DNA of 9,375 nt, from contig JAQVID010000078.1 of assembly GCA_028695865.1 (NCBI GenBank), forward strand, positions 1-9,375, written 5' to 3'. The notes under the pieces were generated by a model, which was given only the letters and a program-made list of their open reading frames with translations, was not told the origin of the DNA and ran no database searches. This DNA is from Thermoguttaceae bacterium (lineage in GTDB: Bacteria > Planctomycetota > Planctomycetia > Pirellulales > Thermoguttaceae). Both the position numbers and the translations under genes were made by a program. Of this stretch, positions 1 through 7,256 are shown one piece after another (within the stretch, counting starts at the first letter, position 1; each line of letters begins with the position of its first letter).

Positions 1-1123
1 TCGCCTTGGCCCCATGAAAGACCTTTCCGTTGGAACAGGTCCATTCATAAGAAGCGATGTTCCCGCAGGCCGACCACGACAGGTCGCCATTGAGTTGAAT
101 TTCTTTTCCGACCACGCCGACGATATGCGGTCGGGCACAGGCAATGACCTTTGGCTTGTACTGATTGACATAGGCTTCCCAAACGAACGGATAGGACTGC
201 AAGTCGCCCCATTGCCCGTTGGGTACATTGGACGAAACACCGAAATGCAGGTGTGACCAACCGCCGCTGCCCGCTTCTTTGCCGAGAATGCCAATGACCT
301 GTCCCGCGGTGATCCGGTCTCCCACTTTGACGGCAATGGTTTTCAGATGACTGTAGCGATAGTACCAACCGCGGCCGTCGAGAGCGTAAATAACATCATA
401 TCGCGGCGAAACAGGCGTACCCTCGTGGCCCGGCGCAAATTCCAGTCCGGACGAAACGACGACAGAATCCGTCGCGGCGACAACCTCGATTTCGCCTTCG
501 CATCCGCCGAAATCCAGACCATTGTGATAATATTGTGTTTTGGAGCCTGGACGCTCACCGCCATCGACGAAAACAGGTTCGTTGTTCATTTGCGTCGAAG
601 TCGCGAAATGTTTTTGTTTGACCGGATAGACGAACGTACCGGGCGGGGTCAGCGGCGAATTCTTCGGCCACATGCGAAGTCGCGCGTCCTTGGCAATGCC
701 CCAAACGTTACGGCCGTTGCGGGGAACGTAATTCATGACGATGGGAACGTCGATTTGAACGTTGTCGAACGTAATCGGGCGACGATAAGTTCCACTGACC
801 AGAGTAAGCGGCTTACCGTTAATCTCCAGTGAGACCTGCGCCTGACGCAATGCCTTGACTGCCGGATCAAGGACCTCTTTGATCGAAACGAGTTTGGCTG
901 TAACGCGGCTTTTATCGGTGAGCGTTACGGTTTCTGTTTGACCAATATTGAGTTCAAGAATCGTTTCGAGGACAGGAACCTTGTTCAACTTCACCACAGG
1001 GGGCTGCGGCTTTACCGCAGGAGGTTGCGGCGTTTTTTGTCCGTCGGCAAAAAGCGATGTGGAATCAAGGGTACTCAAGCCCAAGCAGCACAGCGCGAAC
1101 GTCGTGAATAAAAATTGTTTCAT
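1..1123 (-). CDS. Secreted M23-family metallopeptidase with PKD-like tail (partial, runs off left edge)
   Basis: The frame is open from ATG 1121-1123 to the window edge (374 codons, no stop). An AAAGGTG ribosome site lies about 7 nt before the ATG. Residues 1-26 look like a Sec signal peptide (MKQFLFTTFALCCLGL, then SLFA-DG as likely cleavage site), followed by a proline-rich linker (QPPAVKPQPPVVK). Residues about 195-320 carry the M23/LytM zinc peptidase signature: H200xxxD204 in HNGLDFGG, H259 in YRYSHLKTI, then VGDRITAGQVIGILG and H291LH293F. H200, D204 and H293 would bind zinc; H259 and H291 would be catalytic, so the enzyme looks intact. From about residue 336 a PKD-like beta domain begins (GKEIQLNG, then IASYEW) and is cut by the edge. 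Family knowledge: M23 enzymes cleave peptide cross-links of peptidoglycan or other Gly-rich peptides; the substrate here is unknown. It follows the DUF4838 gene by 46 bp, so co-transcription is likely. Confidence 0.88.
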   Translation of the reverse strand, partial: MKQFLFTTFALCCLGLSTLDSTSLFADGQKTPQPPAVKPQPPVVKLNKVPVLETILELNIGQTETVTLTDKSRVTAKLVSIKEVLDPAVKALRQAQVSLEINGKPLTLVSGTYRRPITFDNVQIDVPIVMNYVPRNGRNVWGIAKDARLRMWPKNSPLTPPGTFVYPVKQKHFATSTQMNNEPVFVDGGERPGSKTQYYHNGLDFGGCEGEIEVVAATDSVVVSSGLEFAPGHEGTPVSPRYDVIYALDGRGWYYRYSHLKTIAVKVGDRITAGQVIGILGKEAGSGGWSHLHFGVSSNVPNGQWGDLQSYPFVWEAYVNQYKPKVIACARPHIVGVVGKEIQLNGDLSWSACGNIASYEWTCSNGKVFHGAKA

Positions 1124-1169
1124 GGCACACCTTTACATATAGGAGAGTTTCTTGTAATATGACCGATTT

Positions 1170-3278
1170 TCACGGTTGGGAACCGCTTTCCGGTTTGGGA
1201 CCGGGTTTGAGTTTTTTGGCCGTATATAAACGACTGTAAAATTTGTAAAGATCGAAAACAGGCCGCGTTTCGTCCTCCGTCCAGGCAATTTTATTGACCA
1301 TTGCCTGCCATCGGGTCTGAATTTCGTCGGCACTCTTGTCTTGAGCCTGCGCCAGCAGAGCCTGAGCGTAGAGCGAATAAATCTCGTTGTGGAGCATGAG
1401 GTATTTCCACGAATCGTGTATTGCGGTCGGCATGTCCGTTTTAAGATGTTCGGCAATAACCGGGCGGAACGAATCGAACACAGGCCCTACGGTCGAAAGC
1501 TTTTCGACGAATTCTTTCTGTTGCTCTTTGGCAGGAGCCTTGGCGGTATAGACACTGTGCGTCGAAAGTGCCCGAACATAGTCCAGGACAAGTTGATAAT
1601 CTTTGCCAAACGCGGTGCGGAAATATTCCCGGGCCAACGTATCGAAATCCTGATCGGGATTCCACAGCAGTCGGGCATGCACGTTCATCGGAAAGCCGTC
1701 TGGAAAATTGGCCCGTCCGACCATACAACTCACGAAGCCGTCCAGACCAATATACCGCATGCGTTTAATATCCTCGCCCATGATCCGGGCAAATTCGAAA
1801 TAGCCCAAATCGGTATAATGATGCTGCCACATGTGATATTCGTAAACGAACGCTTTCTTGGGGAAAATTTCCTGCCAGCGTTTGAGCAAACCGACATTGG
1901 TCGAAACGTCGCGCGGAGCGGTGAACTTGTTCTTGACATATGGCTTAACGTCAACATCCGGAGCTTTGGTCGGATACGGTACGTTGTAATTGCGTGAAAT
2001 CGGAGCAAAGAGCATCGAGAAACGTTCGATATGTTTGAATCGTTCGTGAACCGGTCGCCACATTGTTTCGTGATAGGCGATGAAGACGATTTTCATGTCG
2101 ATCTTGCGCCGAGTCAATTCGGCGTCAATCAGATTGAGGAGTCGAACATAGGCGTCGGCAATGACCGGATCGACACATCGTTCACATTCGCACGTGTCGT
2201 TGGAGCGGTCGTCGAGCCAGACGTGTAAATAATCGACTTCAGGATGATCTTCGGCGTAATCGGCGACACATCGGGCAAACCGCTTTTGCGCGTCCGGATT
2301 ACCGTGACAGATATCGGTAAACGTCGGACCGTCTTTCAGGTTTCTTGAACCATTGATTTTGGCAAGATATTTGACCTTGTCCGGCTGCGGTTCCGGTCTT
2401 GCGAAATGATCGCTTTGGGATTCCGGGGCACCCACGACCAGAGCGGTCCAGCCGTGGCCCGCCGCATGATAGGAGAGTCCGCGTTTTTTGGCTTCGCGAA
2501 TCGAGAGTTCAAAATAGGCTCGAATTTCTTCGTCGGTTCGTTCTTCCGGGGCTTTCAGACTGGGATAGCCATGCTTCAGATATATATCGTACTGCATACG
2601 CGGGAGCATGAACTCGTGAAAGAACGTATTGAGTCCAACCTTGGGCATCCAGGCGATTCGGTCGATCATGTCGTCACAGGTATGACCGCCGCAATTGCTG
2701 AAACCGCGAAAATGATAAAACGCTTTGTCGCGGATGCTTGCCGAAAGCTTGTGTACATCGCAAGTGGGGACATAATCGCCGCACTTGCCCGGGCGAATCC
2801 ATACGCAGCCGTTGGCTTCCAAAAAGCGATACACGGCGAAAAGAATACTTCGCGGATTGCTTCCGGCGATAAATCCATTGGAATTTTTGACTTCAACGCA
2901 AACGGCGTCGTCGATCGCCGGATCGGCAATGCCGTCCATTTTCACGGACAAATCGTCAAACAGGCCAAGCGTCAAAGTCGGTTTGTTTTTTGGCCAGGTG
3001 TTTTGGCCGAAGACTTCGATTTCCGCGATGCCTGTATTGTTCGACATGATTGCCAAATATCGGGCCAGCTCCTGAGCGGCAAATCGGGTCGTCGGATTAT
3101 TTTCAAGAATGCGAATGCCCAGTTCGGGCTTGACGTCGAGTTCCGCGGTGTCGGCTCCCTGAATCGACTGCGAAGGTATCAGGCCGACCCCAAAGAAAAA
3201 AAGAAATACCCCCAATATAATCGTCAAGCCTTTTTTCAGACTTCTGTATTGAAGCGATCCCCAAGTCGGGGAAATCAT
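1170..3278 (-). CDS. Secreted DUF4838 protein with GH67-N-like domain
   Basis: This is 702 aa from ATG 3276-3278. Residues 1-43 form a signal peptide (basic RSLKK, a long hydrophobic run, IQGADT as likely cleavage region). Residues about 50-170 resemble the N-terminal domain of alpha-glucuronidases (PTTRFAAQELARYLAIMS; later FIAGSNPRSILFAVYRFLE and GCVWIRPG). The middle matches my recollection of DUF4838: LHVWLDDRSNDTCECERC with C363, C365 and C368, preceded by VADYAEDHPEVDYL. The C-terminal third is helical. DUF4838 has no proven activity that I know of; the glycoside-hydrolase-like N-domain and secretion suggest polysaccharide or glycoconjugate processing (inference). The frame is open further upstream to ATG 3443, but that start lies about 8 nt from the predicted transcription start and adds a non-signal-like 55 residues. 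ATG 3278 puts the signal peptide at the N-terminus and has AGGTCG before it. ATG 3332 is a second alternative. Confidence 0.85.
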   Translation of the reverse strand: MISPTWGSLQYRSLKKGLTIILGVFLFFFGVGLIPSQSIQGADTAELDVKPELGIRILENNPTTRFAAQELARYLAIMSNNTGIAEIEVFGQNTWPKNKPTLTLGLFDDLSVKMDGIADPAIDDAVCVEVKNSNGFIAGSNPRSILFAVYRFLEANGCVWIRPGKCGDYVPTCDVHKLSASIRDKAFYHFRGFSNCGGHTCDDMIDRIAWMPKVGLNTFFHEFMLPRMQYDIYLKHGYPSLKAPEERTDEEIRAYFELSIREAKKRGLSYHAAGHGWTALVVGAPESQSDHFARPEPQPDKVKYLAKINGSRNLKDGPTFTDICHGNPDAQKRFARCVADYAEDHPEVDYLHVWLDDRSNDTCECERCVDPVIADAYVRLLNLIDAELTRRKIDMKIVFIAYHETMWRPVHERFKHIERFSMLFAPISRNYNVPYPTKAPDVDVKPYVKNKFTAPRDVSTNVGLLKRWQEIFPKKAFVYEYHMWQHHYTDLGYFEFARIMGEDIKRMRYIGLDGFVSCMVGRANFPDGFPMNVHARLLWNPDQDFDTLAREYFRTAFGKDYQLVLDYVRALSTHSVYTAKAPAKEQQKEFVEKLSTVGPVFDSFRPVIAEHLKTDMPTAIHDSWKYLMLHNEIYSLYAQALLAQAQDKSADEIQTRWQAMVNKIAWTEDETRPVFDLYKFYSRLYTAKKLKPGPKPESGSQP

Positions 3279-3320
3279 TTCGACCTGATCGCGGCGAGCT
3301 GATGTGTACCTTATTGGTAT

Positions 3321-3348
3321 TTTATACTCCATGTGATTTATACTCCAT
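3321..3348. repeat. Direct repeat of a 12-mer, period 16 bp, in the DUF4838 leader
   Basis: TTTATACTCCAT occurs at 3321-3332 and exactly again at 3337-3348. On the minus strand each copy reads ATGGAGTATAAA. The downstream copy supplies an in-frame ATG for the DUF4838 gene (3330-3332). The upstream copy (3346-3348) starts an out-of-frame eight-codon reading frame ending at TAA. Neither ATG has a clear ribosome site. The duplication may be a binding-site pair or simply a local slippage product. Confidence 0.6.
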
Positions 3349-3400
3349 ATTGTATTGTGTATTTGAGGCGACGCGGGGTAACCTGTTGCTTCACGGCAAG

Positions 3401-3415
3401 CCGCGAAAACCGCGG
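3401..3415 (-). other. Small GC-rich hairpin in the DUF4838 leader
   Basis: CCGCG at 3401-3405 pairs with CGCGG at 3411-3415 across a 5-nt loop, inside the predicted 5' leader of the DUF4838 transcript. No T-run follows, so it is not an intrinsic terminator. It is short enough to be chance. Confidence 0.35.
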
Positions 3416-3457
3416 AACCGGGAAAAATCAGATTGCCTGACACCTGTTCTAATCCAG

Positions 3458-3486
3458 ATTGTACCAGAATGGCTTGAGCAATGCAA
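3458..3486 (-). promoter_or_regulatory. Putative sigma70-type promoter for the DUF4838-M23 pair
   Basis: On the minus strand, TTGCAT (3481-3486) and TACAAT (3458-3463) are separated by 17 nt. The -10 box is preceded by TGG, giving an extended -10 (TGnTACAAT). Transcription would begin near 3451, about 170 nt before the chosen ATG at 3278. The -35 box is weak; the -10 is good. This position argues against the upstream ATG at 3443. Confidence 0.5.
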
Positions 3487-3584
3487 CCTTGAACCGGGTT
3501 TCAGGAAAAAAAGAATCAATGTCCAAAAAGGGAGGCCAATCTGTTCCTGACTTTCAGTATTTCTTCGCTTTTACGTCTTTTTTC

Positions 3585-3613
3585 TTGACATTGCTTTTGA
3601 CGCTTGTTATATT
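3585..3613 (+). promoter_or_regulatory. Strong sigma70-type promoter for the five-gene GTPase operon
   Basis: TTGACA (3585-3590) matches the -35 consensus exactly. A 17-nt spacer leads to TATATT (3608-3613), a five-of-six match to TATAAT. The expected transcription start is about 3620, giving a leader of about 100 nt to the ATG at 3724. It is the only strong promoter-like site I see ahead of the operon, and the later genes overlap too tightly for obvious internal promoters. Confidence 0.72.
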
Positions 3614-3708
3614 ATCTATTGGGTAAGGTTTTATTTGATATTGCGTGGTGCTGTGTTACGAAAATACTGTTTACGTGTGTGTTTTCAAAAGATGAGAGGC
3701 AAGGTTTC

Positions 3709-3714
3709 AGGGGA
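3709..3714 (+). promoter_or_regulatory. Ribosome binding site that sets the start of the channel gene
   Basis: AGGGGA lies 9 nt before ATG 3724. The same frame stays open back to a TTG at 3604, but that codon sits inside the spacer and -10 of the predicted promoter and has no ribosome site. The ATG at 3724 is therefore preferred. Confidence 0.7.
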
Positions 3715-3723
3715 ACGCCGTTT

Positions 3724-4116
3724 ATGTGGGAAGCTTATCGCGAAAGTTTGAACGAGATCGATTGGTGTATTATTATTTGCGGCTGTTTATTGTTGCTGAT
3801 ACAAATGTTTTTTCTTGTCTGCCGGGGGTTCATGATCCGTTGGGCGACACAAGACCTCGAAAAATACCAACAGTTTTTTGGTATGGTCATGGAACTTTTC
3901 CCGCTGGCAGGATTGTTGGGAACGGTGTTTGCTCTTCTGCAAACGTTTGGAATGATCAGTGCCTCGGCGGTGGAATCGATTGATATTCACGCGGTCATTA
4001 AGGATTTTGCTCCTGCCCTGACGACGACGGCGTCGGGTATTATGGCACTCATGGCCAATCTTGTCCTGAACGCGGTGCTTTGGTGCTTCATTCCTGCAAA
4101 AGAAACCAATCCCTGA
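3724..4116 (+). CDS. Minimal MotA/TolQ/ExbB-type proton channel protein
   Basis: This 130-aa inner-membrane protein has three predicted helices: residues 15-34, about 59-78 and about 95-121. The last two carry the family signature. ELFPLAGLLGTVFALLQTF (57-75) matches the P-x-LGLLGTV-x-G-x-xx-F stretch of TolQ/ExbB/MotA, and APALTTTASGIMALMANLVLN (96-116) matches the ALxTTxxGL helix with its channel-lining threonines. Family knowledge: these proteins form pentamers around a dimer of ExbD/TolR/MotB and pass ions to drive movement across the periplasm. The loop between helices 1 and 2 is only about 24 residues, versus roughly 100 in TolQ or MotA, and the C-terminal tail is about 8 residues, so most of the usual cytoplasmic part is missing. 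It is first in the operon, 15 nt before the ExbD-like gene, which is the usual channel-pair order. Confidence 0.8.
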   Translation: MWEAYRESLNEIDWCIIICGCLLLLIQMFFLVCRGFMIRWATQDLEKYQQFFGMVMELFPLAGLLGTVFALLQTFGMISASAVESIDIHAVIKDFAPALTTTASGIMALMANLVLNAVLWCFIPAKETNP

Positions 4117-4131
4117 CAGTCCGGAGGCGAA

Positions 4132-4632
4132 ATGCGATACACGAACATTCTTGCGAGATTTCTTTCACTACTCGATATTTCGATCTTGCTGGTTGGATTA
4201 TTTGTGATACTGCTTTCGCTTGCCTATTTTCAGCGTGAGCAAAAACAGGCCCGGTTGGAAAACAAAAAAGACCAGACGCGTATATCGATGAGCGTGCTGG
4301 ATACCGTTTTGGAACGTAATCTGGAGCTGATCACGATTTACGCGGGGTGTGAAGGAGTGCGGGAAGGCCATTGTTATTTGCTTGGCCCGGATTTTGTCCC
4401 GGGTCGGGAGATTGATACGGATCATCCGGACGATTTTGAGTATCTGGCCAGTCGTCGAAAAGAAGGTACTCACGCAATCGTTTTTCTGGTATCGGAAGAG
4501 GGTGCCTGGGATACGTTTTGGACGAAAAAAAAGATTGCCGAACTGGAAAAGATTTGGGGGTGTCACGTCGTTTATGTTCCGAACGTTCATTTTCCACAAG
4601 CTGTTGTAGAAGGAGTACTGCAAGATGAATAA
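4132..4632 (+). CDS. ExbD/TolR/MotB-type single-pass stator protein
   Basis: This 166-aa protein has one N-terminal membrane helix (about 11-32, FLSLLDISILLVGLFVILLSL) with an Asp at residue 15 near its cytoplasmic end, where ExbD, TolR and MotB carry their essential proton-binding Asp. A charged stretch follows (QREQKQARLENKKDQ, possibly coiled), then a soluble domain of about 110 residues. Its end (HAIVFLVSEEGAWDTF, then a helix, then CHVVYVPNV) has the strand-helix-strand order of ExbD periplasmic domains, though similarity is weak. No OmpA-like peptidoglycan-binding domain is present, so it is closer to ExbD/TolR than MotB. The start is supported by GGAGG 4 nt before the ATG. It lies directly behind the channel gene and its stop overlaps the next start by 8 bp. 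Partner assignment to the channel protein is inferred from family and order. Confidence 0.68.
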   Translation: MRYTNILARFLSLLDISILLVGLFVILLSLAYFQREQKQARLENKKDQTRISMSVLDTVLERNLELITIYAGCEGVREGHCYLLGPDFVPGREIDTDHPDDFEYLASRRKEGTHAIVFLVSEEGAWDTFWTKKKIAELEKIWGCHVVYVPNVHFPQAVVEGVLQDE

Positions 4633-5242
4633 TCTTCGTTCATTGCGAACCTGGCTTTTTGTCCTTGTTCTTATTGCCATTGTGTTCATTGTTTTTAAAT
4701 TGTACACCGGCTGGGGTCATGGCCGTGGTTTTCTGCCCGGCTCAAACAGCGGCGGCATTCAAACGGTGAACGTTACCCCGGACAAGAGCGTTACACAGGA
4801 AAAGCAACAGGAAGAATCGCCGCCCAAAGAGGTTACACCTCCACCAACGCCGGAAAAGAAAATCACGTTTGTTGAAAATCTTGACGTATTGGCCAAGACC
4901 GGTTTTTCGTCCAAAGCACTTCCGAACATTCTCATTTTGAAATTCGACAAGAGCGGAAACAGGAAGTATTATGTTTCAATTTCCATGGATGAGATCGAGA
5001 ATTATATCATATCAGAAAGCGATGCGCGTGCCTTTTGGGAGAAGTTCGAGGCCACGCTTGTGCAATTGCGGAAGGGGGAATCTCTTTCCGGTGGGACAGG
5101 CACATCCGGTTCCATGACACGATATTTTCGCGGAATTCTGATGGTCGATCCTCCGACGCCAGGCATTCGGGACTACGCGACAACGAAGATTAAAAATCAT
5201 TTTCCCGACACATTACTGAGAGTCTACGATGGCGGCAAATAG
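4625..5242 (+). CDS. Single-pass envelope protein with proline-rich linker and possible ExbD-like domain
   Basis: This 205-aa protein has a membrane helix at residues 8-27 (RTWLFVLVLIAIVFIVFKLY). A Gly/Ser-rich then Pro/Glu/Lys-rich linker follows (about 31-80, including PPKEVTPPPTPEKK), then a soluble domain (about 80-205). Basic residues before the helix predict the C-terminal part lies outside the cytoplasm. In the soluble domain, ILILKFDKSGNRKYYVSI and FRGILMVDPPTPGIRDY followed by NHFPDTLLRVYD resemble the two strand-helix-strand halves of ExbD/TolR periplasmic domains, but I could not confirm this. Unlike the preceding gene it lacks an acidic residue in the helix, so it would not itself carry protons. 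AGAAGGAG lies 9 nt before the ATG. The gene overlaps its neighbours by 8 bp and 14 bp, indicating translational coupling. I do not recognise a named family. Confidence 0.65.
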   Translation: MNNLRSLRTWLFVLVLIAIVFIVFKLYTGWGHGRGFLPGSNSGGIQTVNVTPDKSVTQEKQQEESPPKEVTPPPTPEKKITFVENLDVLAKTGFSSKALPNILILKFDKSGNRKYYVSISMDEIENYIISESDARAFWEKFEATLVQLRKGESLSGGTGTSGSMTRYFRGILMVDPPTPGIRDYATTKIKNHFPDTLLRVYDGGK

Positions 5243-7256
5243 AATACGGGTTGGAATTTACGGAAATACGCAAGCGGGAAAAACACATTTCCTTTATCGT
5301 TTTCTGATGATATTGAAAGATGTTTGCGGTAGTACGACATTTTCAAAAAAATGTTGCCGAGGAACTGCCGCAACGTTTTTGGACCAAATCGAAGCGTCTC
5401 TTGAAGAGAACGGACGAATATCTCCAACTTCAACGTACAGCGAAACCGACAGAATTATTGTTCGTTTCAATAATGCAATGGAAAATAATCGTCACAAGGT
5501 CAAATTTTCCCGAGACGATTCCGGCCACGCCCGGTATGAATTGACTTTCAGGGACCTGGTGGGCGAGCGTACCCGGGACGCCATTGACGACTTGTCGGCA
5601 AGGTCAAACGCCCGAAGCAATATTATCATGAAGCAGATCAATCGCTGCGACGCGTTTCTCTTTTTCCTTGATCCAACTTATGGTATGAGCGATCCGGATA
5701 ACCAAAAATCGGCGACTGCGGACAAAATCAACGATGAACATTTGCTGAAAGAAAAGAAACGGGCCGAATATCTTATCGATACGGTGATCAAAGTTCGGGG
5801 CAACAAAAGTCTGCCCATTCTTTTTGTGCAAACGCACGAGGATATCCTTGAAAAACTTGCTCCGGAGGAACAAAAAAAAGCACACGACTGGTTCGAAAGT
5901 ATTAACCTGATCTTGCACGAGAAGTACAGGGTGCTTGGCAGTGTCCCTTTTGGGGGATTAAAGGACCGGGACAAAACGCAATTTCAAATATCGTCAATTC
6001 AAAAAGACCCGCAGAAAACCAATATTGTTCCGCTGATTGGTTCCATGCTCGATTTGTGCCGCGAATGCAAAAGCGTCCAAACGAAAGATGTTGGGAACAT
6101 CGTTTTGGCTGTTTTCTTTGTGGTGCTCATGGCCTTGTCTATCGCACTTGGGATTTACGGTTATCGAACAGTCAAGCGGGAAGGGCAAGTTGCTTTGTCT
6201 CCGGTGTCCACAACGTCCGTGTTGGCCGACGACATGATGAGCGAATTGCGGAACATTCCCGCGTCGTGGCCCGAAAATCGCGATTTGCGAAGTACCATGA
6301 AAAAGTCGCTGAATCTGATTAAGCAGATGATAAAAGCGGGAGAACCAAACGAGGCTGCCGTTTTAAATGCTCTTCGTGGTGCTTTTGTTTCGGCGGCCAA
6401 GCGAATAGAAGCAGGAATGATGGACGATACGATTCCGGCGGAGCGTCGCTTGGAAATCGCCTCACTCTTGTCCGGAGTTTATTCCACCGACGTCCGCGAA
6501 GTTTCACCCGATATATTGGATATGGACTCAATGGCAAAAAAGATTGACGAACTTCTTCGGCGGCAGTTGTCGGAAGAAATTCGCGCGTCCGTTGACCGGT
6601 ACCGGCAATTGAGTCCGACCGTCTCTGTGGAACTCTACCATGAGTTGGTGAGCATTCTCAAGCAGACGCAAGATACGATTTCAAAATTGAATTTGCCTTT
6701 CGCCAAGTCGAACTTTGCTCTCAATGGCGAAATCAAAAATGCTCTTGTCCTGCTGCAAGGACGAATCAAACAAAAGGACTATGCGGTTCAGGTATGGATC
6801 GAATGTTCCGCGCCTGCCGGTATGATGCTTTCGTTAAATTTCACAAATCAGCAGGAAGGAAAACCTGTTTATTTGAATGAGCAAAACAAACAGACATCAG
6901 GAGCAGAGGGATCACTCGCCTATGTTCCGCAGGCAAATCCGAATACGTTTACATTTCCGCTGGATACGAAGGTTCCAACGCTTGTCGTGAGTCAGTACAA
7001 CGTGGACAAAGATGTTTGGGAAGATTTTCGCCATTCGACATTGCTTGTTTCGGACCGCGCGGCCTGTCTTGGCGAACTGGGCATGCCGTTGGTTTTTCGG
7101 GAAGAAGTCTTGTTCCGTGTCGATTTGTTGGATAAAAAGAACAAGCCGATCATGCTTCAATTGCGTTTTCAGCCGGGTTACGACACACTTCCTGAACTGC
7201 TATGGAGTACTTTTACAACCAAGAAGGAAAACAGAAAAGATCATGACGCGAACTAA
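5229..7256 (+). CDS. Membrane-anchored TRAFAC / DO-GTPase-like P-loop GTPase
   Basis: This is 675 aa. Residues 1-280 form a GTPase domain: P-loop G12NTQAGKT19 (VGIYGNTQAGKTHFLYRF), switch-II/Walker B D109LVG112E after a hydrophobic strand (YELTFRDLVGE), a CDAFLFFLDPT strand (140-150), and a G4-like TxxD (LFVQT202HED205). The DxxGE plus DPT pattern recalls the 'double-GTPase' (DO-GTPase) families known from predicted bacterial conflict systems. G5 is not clear. A single membrane helix follows (about 290-311). Then comes a helical region (about 330-535) and a strand-rich C-terminal domain (about 540-665). With the GTPase in the cytoplasm, the last 360 residues would be periplasmic, although the KREG after the helix is a poor fit to the positive-inside rule. 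The layout is broadly like TssM/IcmF but shorter and with no second helix. The start overlaps the previous gene by 14 bp and has only a weak GAGAG site. GTP rather than ATP use is inferred. Confidence 0.78.
   Translation: MAANRIRVGIYGNTQAGKTHFLYRFLMILKDVCGSTTFSKKCCRGTAATFLDQIEASLEENGRISPTSTYSETDRIIVRFNNAMENNRHKVKFSRDDSGHARYELTFRDLVGERTRDAIDDLSARSNARSNIIMKQINRCDAFLFFLDPTYGMSDPDNQKSATADKINDEHLLKEKKRAEYLIDTVIKVRGNKSLPILFVQTHEDILEKLAPEEQKKAHDWFESINLILHEKYRVLGSVPFGGLKDRDKTQFQISSIQKDPQKTNIVPLIGSMLDLCRECKSVQTKDVGNIVLAVFFVVLMALSIALGIYGYRTVKREGQVALSPVSTTSVLADDMMSELRNIPASWPENRDLRSTMKKSLNLIKQMIKAGEPNEAAVLNALRGAFVSAAKRIEAGMMDDTIPAERRLEIASLLSGVYSTDVREVSPDILDMDSMAKKIDELLRRQLSEEIRASVDRYRQLSPTVSVELYHELVSILKQTQDTISKLNLPFAKSNFALNGEIKNALVLLQGRIKQKDYAVQVWIECSAPAGMMLSLNFTNQQEGKPVYLNEQNKQTSGAEGSLAYVPQANPNTFTFPLDTKVPTLVVSQYNVDKDVWEDFRHSTLLVSDRAACLGELGMPLVFREEVLFRVDLLDKKNKPIMLQLRFQPGYDTLPELLWSTFTTKKENRKDHDAN

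Larger units (their letters stand above)
3279..3723. other. Divergent intergenic control region
   Basis: This 445-bp stretch separates the minus-strand DUF4838/M23 pair from the plus-strand GTPase operon. I see no gene in it. It holds one promoter-like site on each strand (3458-3486 minus, 3585-3613 plus), a duplicated 12-mer (3321-3348) and a short GC-rich hairpin (3401-3415). Both predicted transcripts would have leaders of roughly 100-170 nt. The -35 regions are about 100 bp apart, so a regulator bound between them could affect both units (inference). Confidence 0.6.

Noticed and set aside
347..832. Plus-strand open frame of 161 codons
   Set aside because: It is antisense to the M23 gene, which carries all catalytic residues. 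It is Arg/Asn-rich and has no recognisable features.
2406..3302. Plus-strand open frame of 298 codons
   Set aside because: It is antisense to the DUF4838 gene, whose minus frame has clear domain motifs and a signal peptide. The plus translation resembles nothing.
4198..4707. Minus-strand open frame of 169 codons
   Set aside because: It is antisense to the stator gene and the start of the next gene, both of which have good ribosome sites and membrane helices.
7012..7242. N-terminal extension of the last operon gene to ATG 7012
   Set aside because: It would overlap the GTPase C-terminal domain by 245 bp in another frame. ATG 7243 has a ribosome site and an overlap typical of this operon.
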